A stretch of DNA of 17,855 nucleotides from Pseudomonadota bacterium (lineage in GTDB: Bacteria > Pseudomonadota > Alphaproteobacteria > Rhizobiales > Devosiaceae). Below the pieces are notes generated by a model. It saw only the letters and a program-made list of their open reading frames with translations. It was not told where the DNA came from and searched no databases. Position 1 is the first letter of the stretch. Each line of letters begins with the position of its first letter. The stretch is from contig JAEYZJ010000187.1 of NCBI GenBank assembly GCA_023430705.1, positions 1 to 17,855 on the forward strand, read 5' to 3'. A program made the position numbers and the translations under genes. Of the stretch, positions 1 to 6,684 are shown piece by piece.

Positions 1-1112
1 CGGAGTGGCATGACCGCATGGCGATGGTCGTCAACGACGGCCGGGTCGAGGGGCTGATCGCGGCCGATTCTCCCACCGACGCCGAGCGCGTACCGGCCGA
101 TGGCGCCATGATCGTGCCCGGCTTCATCGATCTGCAAGTCAACGGCGGCGGCGGTGCCCTGCTGAACGACACGCCTACCGTCGAGGCCATCCGCACCATC
201 TGCTCGGCTTTCGCGCAGTTCGGCACCACCGCCTGCCTGCCCACCCTGATCACCGACACGGTCGACAAGAATGTCGAGGTGATCGCGGCCGGGATCGCTG
301 CCGCGGAGGAGGGCGTTCCCGGATTCCTGGGCCTCCATCTCAAGGGTCCGCACCTGGCCGTCTCGCGCAAGGGCGCGCATGATCCCCGGCTGATCCGACC
401 GATGGACGAGACGGATCTTCAGCGTCTTGTCGAGGCGCGTCGCCGGCTGCCGAATCTCCTCGTCACCGTTGCCGCCGAAACCGTGGGACCCGAACAGATC
501 TCCCGACTGGCCTCGGCCGGCGTGACCGTCAGCATCGGTCACTCGGATGCGACCTATGCGCAGGTGCAGGCCGCCACCGCGGCAGGCGCGTCCATGGTCA
601 CGCACCTGTTCAACGCGCAGAGCCAGATCGGCAATCGCGAGCCGGGCGTAGTCGGTGCGGCATTGGACCTGCCGGCCATCAGCGCCGGCCTCATCGCCGA
701 CGGCATCCATGTGCATCCGACCTCGATCGGCATCGCCCTGCGCGCAAAGCGCGGCCCCGGGCAGATATTTCTCGTCACCGATGCCATGTCGATCACGGGC
801 ACGAACTGGGAGAGCTTCGAGCTCACCGGCCAGACCGTCTACCGCAAGGATGGAGCCCTCCGCCTCGCCAACGGGACGCTGGCGGGCGCCGACCTGACCA
901 TGATCGCGGCCATCCGCTACATGCACGAGACGATTGGCATCTCCCTCGACGAAGCGCTGCGCATGGCCAGCCTCTATCCCGCCATGGCCATCGGGTCGGA
1001 GGGAACGCGCGGCCACCTGGGGCGCGGCGCCCGTGCGGACTTCGCCGTCCTCGGTGACGACCTCTCGGTCCGCTCGACCTGGATCGGTGGTGCCCGGGTA
1101 TTCGGCCACTGA
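1..1112 (+). CDS. nagA: N-acetylglucosamine-6-phosphate deacetylase (NagA), 5' end cut by window
   Basis: This cytoplasmic amidohydrolase removes acetate from GlcNAc-6-phosphate in amino-sugar and peptidoglycan recycling. The gene enters from the left edge: the frame is open from base 3 and reads EWHDR before the Met at 18, as NagA N-termini do, so that Met is probably internal. Counting from it, I see the QVN signature that replaces the HxH metal motif (GFIDLQVNG, about 36-44), GPHL (110-113), the metal histidines in SIGHSD (H175) and THLFNA (H196), the substrate His in IADGIHVHP (H231) and the catalytic Asp in VTDAM (D255). The oddity is HLKGPHL, where the family has HLEGP: the Glu that ligates the metal is Lys109 (AAG at 342-344). 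Everything else looks intact, so identity is secure but activity is in doubt. It ends in TGA just before a strong hairpin. Confidence 0.95.
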   Translation, partial: EWHDRMAMVVNDGRVEGLIAADSPTDAERVPADGAMIVPGFIDLQVNGGGGALLNDTPTVEAIRTICSAFAQFGTTACLPTLITDTVDKNVEVIAAGIAAAEEGVPGFLGLHLKGPHLAVSRKGAHDPRLIRPMDETDLQRLVEARRRLPNLLVTVAAETVGPEQISRLASAGVTVSIGHSDATYAQVQAATAAGASMVTHLFNAQSQIGNREPGVVGAALDLPAISAGLIADGIHVHPTSIGIALRAKRGPGQIFLVTDAMSITGTNWESFELTGQTVYRKDGALRLANGTLAGADLTMIAAIRYMHETIGISLDEALRMASLYPAMAIGSEGTRGHLGRGARADFAVLGDDLSVRSTWIGGARVFGH

Positions 1113-1120
1113 GCAAACGA

Positions 1121-1147
1121 AATCGGCCGCCTTGGAGGCGGCCGATT
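1121..1147. terminator. Bidirectional hairpin terminator between nagA and omp
   Basis: A perfect 12-bp inverted repeat (arms 1121-1132 and 1136-1147, 3-nt loop TGG) lies 8 bases after the nagA stop and 19 bases before the stop of the converging omp gene. Neither side has a long T-run (TTG on plus; TTTCGTTTG on minus), so termination in both directions is inferred from position and stem strength. Confidence 0.75.
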
Positions 1148-1166
1148 GTGCGCACTTCGGTTAGGC

Positions 1167-1886
1167 TTAGAACGAGTAGTTCAAGCCGATCTTGAAAGTG
1201 TGTGCATGGAGGTCGCCGTCGACCGTGATGTCGCTCGGGATGTCATAGTCGTCGGCGCTGAAGTCTACGTCATCCGACGAGAGCGAAGTGTAGAGATACT
1301 CGCCCTTCACCGAGACGTTCTCGGTCAGCGCCATTTCGGCGCCTACGCCGAGGGCCCAACCGGTGTAGTTCGTGTCTTCGGATGCGTCTTCGGTGCCGTC
1401 GATGTCGGTGATGTGCACGGAGCCGCCGGCAAAGGCGAAGCCGCCGGTTGCGTACAGCAGGACCGTGTCGAACGCCATACCGGCACGAGCCCGGATGGTG
1501 CCCAGATAGTCGGTGTCGAAGCTGAGCTCCGAGTCACCTGCCGTGAGGGTGATGTCGGTGGTGCCGCTGTGGTCAGCCCAGGCGATGTCACCTTCGATAC
1601 CAAGCACGAAGGTGCCGGTCTGGAAGTTGGCGCCAGCGGTCAGGCCGCCGAACCAGCCGTCCACGTCGAAGTCATCGTCGATATCGATCGTGTCGCCGTC
1701 TACGACCGTGTAGTCGACCGTGCCGGTGCCCGCGCCGGCGAACACGCCGACGTAGAGACCCGTCCAGTCATAGGCGGTGGCGATGATCGGCGCCGGAGCC
1801 TCTTCGATGATCAGGTCGGCGGCGTAGGCGCTGCTTGCCATCGCGACGAGCGAAGCGCCGGCGAGGAAGATTCGAGAAAGCTTCAT
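1167..1886 (-). CDS. Outer-membrane beta-barrel protein (Omp25/Omp31-like)
   Basis: A 239-residue precursor. The start is the Met of MKLSRIF at 1886, preceded by GAGG eight bases upstream; the frame stays open further upstream but that stretch has no signal-peptide character. The signal peptide runs to about residue 24 with a likely AYA|ADL cleavage site. The mature part has YDWTGLYVG, the usual first strand of small rhizobial eight-stranded barrels, then alternating aromatic/hydrophobic strands and Asp-rich loops, and ends in LNYSF, the C-terminal aromatic signal read by the BAM machinery. It should sit in the outer membrane as a structural or surface protein; no enzymatic role is expected. 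It has a 285-nt upstream region and its own terminator, so it is probably monocistronic. The very acidic loops (for example DTIDIDDDFDVD) are notable. The family is clear; the particular function is unknown. Confidence 0.9.
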   Translation of the reverse strand: MKLSRIFLAGASLVAMASSAYAADLIIEEAPAPIIATAYDWTGLYVGVFAGAGTGTVDYTVVDGDTIDIDDDFDVDGWFGGLTAGANFQTGTFVLGIEGDIAWADHSGTTDITLTAGDSELSFDTDYLGTIRARAGMAFDTVLLYATGGFAFAGGSVHITDIDGTEDASEDTNYTGWALGVGAEMALTENVSVKGEYLYTSLSSDDVDFSADDYDIPSDITVDGDLHAHTFKIGLNYSF

Positions 1887-2171
1887 AGGGGTGGCCTCAC
1901 AGATTGAATATGTCTGTAACGTGTCTGGAATCCCATGAGCCGGCAAGAGGCGAGCCAAATAATGTTGGTATTGTGGATTTGATTGCGAATAGGTGATGCG
2001 CGAACGACACACATAATCAGCTGACGTCTCCACAATTACGTAGAGACCACAACAAGTAAGCAACGATTGAGTAAGTTTGTCGAGGCGCGGATTAAGTGAC
2101 CCAAAGATCAAACGGTAGTTGCAGAGCACTGTGCCGTTTCGCACAAAGCGCTCTGCCCGAAGGAAAGTATG
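1887..2171 (-). promoter_or_regulatory. Upstream region of the omp gene, relatively AT-rich
   Basis: This 285-base gap is clearly more AT-rich than the flanking genes and contains no convincing gene. It should hold the omp promoter on the minus strand, but I could not settle on a -35/-10 pair. Visible pieces are a 5-bp inverted repeat GTCTC/GAGAC at about 2026-2047 and ACAGA/TCTGT flanking an AT-rich loop just before the omp ribosome binding site. The SDR terminator-like hairpin is listed separately. Confidence 0.4.
2121..2156 (-). terminator. Long stem-loop after the SDR gene
   Basis: Arms GCAGAGCAC and GCGCTCTGC (9 bp with one G-T pair) enclose a second 5-bp stem (TGTGC/GCACA) around a GAAACG-type loop. 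It starts 15 bases past the SDR stop codon. No T-tract follows on the minus strand, so it may be a processing or stability hairpin instead of an intrinsic terminator. Confidence 0.5.
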
Positions 2172-2915
2172 TTAGCCGCGACCGATGTAAGGCATGGTTG
2201 TGGCCATGACAGTTATGAACTGAACATTTGCCTCCAGAGGCAATCCGGCCATGTAGAGCAGCGCATCCACCACGTGCCGGACATCGAACGTCGGCTCGGG
2301 TTCCATCGTTCCGTTCGCCTGGAGGGAGCCGGTGGTCATGCGGGCCGTCATGTCCGTCGCAGTATTGCCGATGTCGATCTGGCCGCATGCGATATTGAAG
2401 GCGCGGCCATCGAGCGAGATGGCCTTGGTCAGCCCCGTTATCGCGTGCTTCGTGGCAGTGTAGGCCGCGGCCCCGGGGCGCGGCACGTGTGCCGAGATCG
2501 AGCCGTTATTGACGATCCGGCCGCCCTGCGGCTGCTGATCCCGCATGGCGCGGAACGCTTCGCGCGCAACATAGAACGCGCCGTTCAGGTTGACATTGAC
2601 CATGTCCTGCCAGGTGGCGACATCCGTATCGCCGAAGCTGGCCTGCGGCGCAAAGCGACCCGCGTTGTTGAACACGAAGTCCACGCGCCCCAGCTTGGCG
2701 CGCAGGTCCGTGAAGTAGCGGTGAACCGCTGCCGGATCGGAAACGTCGCAGGCTCCGCTGTAGGCCGCGCCGCACAGGCGGGCGGTTTCCTCCAGTTCCG
2801 CCTCGCGTCGTCCAAGTATCGCCACCCGATAGCCGGCCTTGCCCAGCCCGATCGCGGTGGCCCGGCCGATGCCGGAGGTTGCGCCGGTTATCACCGCCAC
2901 ATTGTTGTCGGTCAT
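2172..2915 (-). CDS. Classical short-chain dehydrogenase/reductase (SDR)
   Basis: A 247-residue NAD(P)-dependent oxidoreductase, the usual length for classical SDRs. The Rossmann glycine motif is TGATSGIG (residues 10-17), followed by CDVSD (adenine-pocket Asp region, 56-60), NNAG (83-86), the catalytic Ser in NNGSIS (S139 by spacing) and the Tyr/Lys pair of YTATK (Y152, K156), so the catalytic set is complete. The basic GRRE after strand beta-2 (35-38) hints at NADPH preference. The substrate cannot be read; the C-terminal 60 residues are the variable specificity region. The start is the ATG at 2915 with a weak purine-rich GGGCGGGG upstream. It is divergent from the TPR-sulfotransferase gene, with 101 bases between the starts. 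Confidence 0.9.
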   Translation of the reverse strand: MTDNNVAVITGATSGIGRATAIGLGKAGYRVAILGRREAELEETARLCGAAYSGACDVSDPAAVHRYFTDLRAKLGRVDFVFNNAGRFAPQASFGDTDVATWQDMVNVNLNGAFYVAREAFRAMRDQQPQGGRIVNNGSISAHVPRPGAAAYTATKHAITGLTKAISLDGRAFNIACGQIDIGNTATDMTARMTTGSLQANGTMEPEPTFDVRHVVDALLYMAGLPLEANVQFITVMATTMPYIGRG

Positions 2916-3016
2916 TTTAGTCCCCGCCCTTGTTTGCGCCCATATGGACGAGTAGTTGCGGCATAGACAAGGCAGCCTCTAGGCTGATGCCGCCAACTCC
3001 AGTCCTGTGGTAACCG
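2916..3016. promoter_or_regulatory. Divergent promoter region, SDR / TPR-sulfotransferase
   Basis: These 101 bases separate two divergent start codons, so both promoters should lie here. A 5-bp inverted repeat CAGCC-TCTA-GGCTG (2973-2986) in the half nearest the TPR gene could be an operator or a short leader hairpin. I see no strong sigma-70 pair. Confidence 0.35.
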
Positions 3017-4765
3017 ATGCGCAAGCCACCTCACGTGCCCCCCGCGGGCGCCCGGTCGGATGACCTTCTGCATGAGGGTCTGCAGCTGCACCGGGCGGGG
3101 CGGCTGGAAGAGGGGGCGCAACGCTATCGCCAGGTGCTGGCGTCCGATCCTGGCCACGCCGCAGCGAACCACCTGCTGGGGCTCGTGTACCTGCAGCAGG
3201 GTAGCCATGGGCGAGCCATCGATCACATCTCCCGCGCGGTCGCGACCCGCGCCGACCCGCAGTATCTGTGCAACCTCGGCGTGGCGCTGAACGGAGCCGG
3301 TCGGCACGAGGAGGCCGTCATCGCCCTGCGGCAGGCGACTTCCGCCGATCCGAACTTCGCCGAAGCCTGGTCGAACCTCGGCATGGCCCTGCGTGCCCTG
3401 CATCGGCCGGAGGAGGCCGCGACCGCATATCGGCGCGCCGTGGAACTGAAGCCGCGCGAGCCCGGCTTTCACTATAACCTGGGGAACGCTCTCTCCGACG
3501 CCGGGGAGATCGTGCAGGCTGAAGCCGCGTTTCGGGAGGCCCTGCGTCTCCGGCCGAACTACCCGGCCGCGGTTGGTGTCCTTGCCCACCTCCTGCTCGA
3601 GCATGGCAGGGCGGAGGAGGGACTCGTGCTGGTCGACACCGCCCTGACCGCCGCGCCGGCCGATCCGCAGCTCCATCGCAGGCGGGGGCGTCTGCTTCAG
3701 ACTCTGCATCGCGCAGAGGCCGCCATTGCCGCATACGATCGCGCCATTGAGTTGCGCCCCGGCTTCGGCGAGGCCCACCTGAACCGTGCCCTGGCCCGCC
3801 GACACGAAACCCGCGACGGTGCAGTCGATGCCCTCGATGCGCTGTTTTCGGACTCGTCGGCGCCGCTGGATGATCGGGTGTTTGCCGGCTTCGGCCTTGC
3901 CAAGTCGCTGGCCGACATCGGCGAGCACGAGGCCTCCGTAGGTGCCTGTCTTGCGGTCAACCGGATGCATCGCGCGCGTATCTCCTTTTCGCTCGAGCGG
4001 GCAGAAGCTGAGCTGGCCGCAGACCTTGAGCGCTTTTCCGGAATCGAGAACGCGACTTCGGCGACAGGCGATGGTGGGCCGGGGCCGATCTTCGTCGTCG
4101 GTCTGCCCCGGGCCGGCAAGAGCACTATCGAGGCCATTCTGTCCCGCCACTCCCGCGTCGCCGCGGCTGGTGAACTGCCCACGCTGGGCCGCCTCGCGAC
4201 GCGGTTCTGGCGGGAGCACGCCGACGGGCACGCGCCCCGCGAGCGCCTCGCTCGCCTGTCCCGCGAGTATCTCGATGAGGCGCAGGCCCTCGTTGGCGCC
4301 GGGCGCGTGGTGGTCGACACCATGCCGCTCAACTATCGGCACGTGGGTCTGGTCCGCGCCGCTTTCCCCCGCGCGCGCATCATATGGAGCCATCGCGACG
4401 CGGCCTCGCACTGCATCGCCATCTTCGAGAAGTACCTGACGGGCGCCGGCTACGAGTACGCTTTCGACTTCGATGAACTGCTCGCCTTCCACGGCGCCTA
4501 CCGCAACTTGGCGGCAGGGTGGCTCGCTCGCGCGCCCGATCTTGTCCTCGAGGCAGATGTCGCGCGGCTGCGCGCCGACCCCGAAGCCGGCTTGCGTCGC
4601 CTGATCGATTTCTGCGGCCTGCCATGGGAGGACGGTCTGCTCGCGGCCGCGGAAACGGAGCCCCAGGCAGGCGGGTGGGAACCGGAGCGGATCAGCCGAA
4701 ACCAGGCCGAGCATGCCGCGGCCTGGTTCCGTGCGGTTCCCGCCCTTGCCGCCCTTTCCCGATGA
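3017..4765 (+). CDS. TPR-repeat protein with C-terminal sulfotransferase-like domain
   Basis: A 582-residue two-part protein. Residues 15-265 are about seven tetratricopeptide repeats of 34 residues, recognisable by the recurring A..NLG.AL.....EEA...YR.A..L.P pattern. After a linker, residues 357-535 form a sulfotransferase-type domain with strand FVVGLPRAGKST (the 5'-phosphosulfate loop position), VVDTMPLNY (434-440), and IIWSHRDAASHC (455-466), where the 3'-phosphate-binding Arg/Ser usually sit. TPR-sulfotransferase fusions are common in alphaproteobacteria, where the TPR part is thought to recognise the acceptor; the acceptor here is unknown. Differences from the usual family text are PRSGTT to PRAGKST, DKMP to DTMP and RRDP to HRDA, so activity is uncertain. 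There is no signal peptide. The ribosome site is weak (GTGGTAACCG). Confidence 0.85.
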   Translation: MRKPPHVPPAGARSDDLLHEGLQLHRAGRLEEGAQRYRQVLASDPGHAAANHLLGLVYLQQGSHGRAIDHISRAVATRADPQYLCNLGVALNGAGRHEEAVIALRQATSADPNFAEAWSNLGMALRALHRPEEAATAYRRAVELKPREPGFHYNLGNALSDAGEIVQAEAAFREALRLRPNYPAAVGVLAHLLLEHGRAEEGLVLVDTALTAAPADPQLHRRRGRLLQTLHRAEAAIAAYDRAIELRPGFGEAHLNRALARRHETRDGAVDALDALFSDSSAPLDDRVFAGFGLAKSLADIGEHEASVGACLAVNRMHRARISFSLERAEAELAADLERFSGIENATSATGDGGPGPIFVVGLPRAGKSTIEAILSRHSRVAAAGELPTLGRLATRFWREHADGHAPRERLARLSREYLDEAQALVGAGRVVVDTMPLNYRHVGLVRAAFPRARIIWSHRDAASHCIAIFEKYLTGAGYEYAFDFDELLAFHGAYRNLAAGWLARAPDLVLEADVARLRADPEAGLRRLIDFCGLPWEDGLLAAAETEPQAGGWEPERISRNQAEHAAAWFRAVPALAALSR

Positions 4766-4970
4766 TTGGCGTTGTCATTGCCCTGCCACGCCACCCGCGA
4801 ACGCCTGCTAACCGTCTGGTCACACCTGTTAACGGGCGGTTTCCGAACCTGTGCTGAATCTGCAACAGGAACCTCTCAACCACCTTGGTGCTGCCCCATT
4901 TCGGCCATTCTGCGATTGCGCCCACCGAACTCATGCGTAGAGTGGCTAATGCGAATCCATGCATGGGATC

Positions 4971-5030
4971 GTTTGTCGGTCGCAAACGCGACGACAACAC
5001 ACACAAGAGTGTGGTCGCGTTTCGACAAAC
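4971..5030 (+). repeat. Nested inverted repeats in the porin leader
   Basis: Outer arms GTTTGTCG (4971-4978) and CGACAAAC (5023-5030), middle arms AAACGCGAC (4984-4992) and GTCGCGTTT (5014-5022), and an inner CACAC/GTGTG pair (around 4998-5004 and 5009-5013) stack into one long hairpin. A competing small hairpin GTCGC-AAAC-GCGAC (4979-4992) uses the same left arm, so two folds exclude each other. It ends 34 bases before the Shine-Dalgarno. Confidence 0.65.
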
Positions 5031-5064
5031 CGCCGGGCAACTGGCAAAACGAATGACTGACTTT

Positions 5065-5070
5065 GGAGGT
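5065..5070 (+). promoter_or_regulatory. Strong Shine-Dalgarno of the porin gene
   Basis: GGAGGT lies five bases before the ATG at 5076, the best ribosome binding site in the window, consistent with an abundant outer-membrane protein. It fixes the porin start. Confidence 0.85.
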
Positions 5071-5075
5071 CAATA

Positions 5076-6422
5076 ATGAAAATCAGGAGCCTTCTTCTGG
5101 GTTCTGTGGTGGCGGTTGGCGGTCTTTCGACCGGTGCCTACGCGGCCGATCTCGGCGTTCTGACGTCGCTTGACGTTTGCGATGCGCTCGGCCTGTCGGG
5201 CCTGACGATCTCGTCGGACACGAACTGCCTGCAGATCACCGGTGAAGTGAAGTACAAGTTCACCTGGGGCGACTACAGCGTCGACGAGGTCTATATCCCG
5301 ACCGCCGACGATTCCGGCAACTACGGCACCTTCGGTGGCGACGGCGCCAACGACTGGCGCTCGCGTTTCGACGCCTGGATCAAGTTCGTTGCCACTGCTG
5401 ACTCCGACTTCGGCCCGGCCAAGGCCGTCCTGAAGCTGAAGCAGGTCTCGGACAAGGTCGTGACCGGTGTGGAATTCTCCGACTCCACCTACTACAGCAT
5501 TGGCTTGGGTTCGAGCACCGTCGGCGTCGTCCTCGACGAAGCCTACGTCTCGATCGGCGACTCGACTGTCATCATGGCGGGCAAGAAGGGCTCGATCATG
5601 AAGAAGGGCGACGACGAGCCCCTGAACTGGCTCGGCCTGTTCAACTCGGAAGACGTCGACGTTGGCGTCAACTGGGGTGTGGACCTTCCCGATGGCGATC
5701 ACGTCATCCAGGTCGTTTCCGACCTCGGCAATGGCATCTCGATCGGTGCTGGCCTCGAGAACCTCGACGGCAGCGACACCTTCGAGGGCTATGATGACCT
5801 GCCGGGCACCGCTGTCGGCGTGATCTCCTACGCTGGCGAAGGCATCTCGGCTCACGTGACCGTCGCTGCCGGCGGCGTCCTCGATGGCGACATCGAGCAG
5901 TGGGGCGTGCATGCTGGCTTTGCCGGTACGTTCGACAACTTCAAGGTCGTTCTCGCCGGTGCCTATGGCCACGATGACTGGGCTGACTACGACTTCTGGA
6001 ATGTCCTGGCGTCGGCTTCGGCCACCTTCGACATCTTCACGATCGCTGCCTCGGTCGAAGCTGCTTCTTTCGATGACCAGGACAACCCGGACATCGGCGC
6101 TGGCGCCTCGTTCTCGGCCGCTGTTGCCGATGGCGTGACGCTCAATGTTGGCGGTCGCTGGTACCACCACGACTTCTCGGATATCGAGGGCTACCAGGTT
6201 GCGGCCTCGGTCGCTGCTGCTGTGACCGAGACTCTCACCCTCACCGGCGAGGTCGGTTACCTGGCAAACAGCGACGACGAAAGCGCGTTCTACGGCGCGG
6301 CCAAGCTCGATTGGGCTCTGGGTGGTGGTTACACCTCGTCGATCAAGGGCACTGTGACTTCGCCGGAAGATGGCGACATGGGCTACAAGATCGAGACCGA
6401 GTTCAAGAAGACCTTCGAGTAA
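5076..6422 (+). CDS. Major outer-membrane porin, alphaproteobacterial Porin_2 type
   Basis: A 448-residue precursor that should form a trimeric general-diffusion channel. The signal peptide MKIRSLLLGS.. ends in AYA|ADL (cut after residue 23). The mature N-terminus shows the Porin_2 hallmark VCDALG...TNCLQITGEVKY with the conserved Cys pair (C35, C51) leading into strand 1, followed by many short amphipathic strands joined by Asp/Gly-rich loops. Codon choice is restricted (GGC, GCT, CTC, AAG), as in highly expressed genes, fitting the strong ribosome site. The C-terminus is EFKKTFE: the usual terminal Phe is penultimate, followed by Glu. The protein is very acidic. It is a single-gene unit with its own terminator. 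The family is clear; selectivity is not readable. Confidence 0.92.
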   Translation: MKIRSLLLGSVVAVGGLSTGAYAADLGVLTSLDVCDALGLSGLTISSDTNCLQITGEVKYKFTWGDYSVDEVYIPTADDSGNYGTFGGDGANDWRSRFDAWIKFVATADSDFGPAKAVLKLKQVSDKVVTGVEFSDSTYYSIGLGSSTVGVVLDEAYVSIGDSTVIMAGKKGSIMKKGDDEPLNWLGLFNSEDVDVGVNWGVDLPDGDHVIQVVSDLGNGISIGAGLENLDGSDTFEGYDDLPGTAVGVISYAGEGISAHVTVAAGGVLDGDIEQWGVHAGFAGTFDNFKVVLAGAYGHDDWADYDFWNVLASASATFDIFTIAASVEAASFDDQDNPDIGAGASFSAAVADGVTLNVGGRWYHHDFSDIEGYQVAASVAAAVTETLTLTGEVGYLANSDDESAFYGAAKLDWALGGGYTSSIKGTVTSPEDGDMGYKIETEFKKTFE

Positions 6423-6446
6423 GCCTTACGGCCCAATCGGAAATGG

Positions 6447-6474
6447 AAGGCCCGGCATCAGCCGGGCCTTTCTT
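6447..6474 (+). terminator. Intrinsic terminator of the porin gene
   Basis: Stem AAGGCCCGGC / GCCGGGCCTT (10 bp, loop ATCA, 6447-6470) followed by TCTT, so that the RNA ends in a TTTCTT run. It starts 24 bases after the porin stop and is a canonical Rho-independent terminator. Confidence 0.92.
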
Positions 6475-6684
6475 CGTTCCGGGCTTCGGGTTGACAGTCT
6501 TCGGGCTGGGGCCGGCAGGGTACATCTGTCACTCATCGCCCGTTCATCTTCGCCCACGTAGCTGTGAACGCCAGGGCACGAAAAACCCCTTCGGACAAAG
6601 AGTTGGCACACTTCTCCGATTCATTGATTGGGGCTATGGCTCGTCTTGCGCGGGTGCTGCGCAGTTAGTGAATCCGGGACCGGT

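Larger units (their letters stand above)
4766..5075 (+). promoter_or_regulatory. Porin upstream region (310 bases, no gene seen)
   Basis: No open frame here looks coding. Close to the TPR gene, AACCGTC (4810-4816) can pair with GGCGGTT (4835-4841) before TTCC, a weak terminator candidate. A possible sigma-70 promoter is TTGCGC (4916-4921), 16 bases, TAGAGT (4938-4943); this is a poor match and tentative. The perfect palindrome CCATGCATGG is at 4957-4966. The structured stretch 4971-5030 and the ribosome site are listed separately. If the promoter guess is right, the porin mRNA has a leader of about 125 bases. Confidence 0.45.

Noticed and set aside
1146..1907. A 253-codon plus-strand frame opposite the small outer-membrane protein
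   Set aside because: It mirrors a gene with a signal peptide, barrel strands and C-terminal YSF; its own translation looks like no protein family.
2912..4714. A 600-codon open frame on the minus strand opposite the TPR-sulfotransferase gene
   Set aside because: The plus-strand frame has clear TPR and sulfotransferase motifs; the antisense frame is a GC-skewed shadow without recognisable domains.
6491..6526. A perfect TTGACA box (6491-6496) upstream of the BON/OmpA gene
   Set aside because: The nearest -10-like hexamer (TACATC at 6521) is 24 bases away, too far for sigma-70, and no better box lies at 16-18 bases.
6614..6640. TTGGCAC-like sigma-54 site before the BON/OmpA gene
   Set aside because: The -12 element (TTGC) is absent at the required spacing.
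6628..6684. TTG start extending the BON/OmpA protein by 19 residues
   Set aside because: The extension has no export-signal logic; the ATG at 6685 lies directly before the hydrophobic segment.
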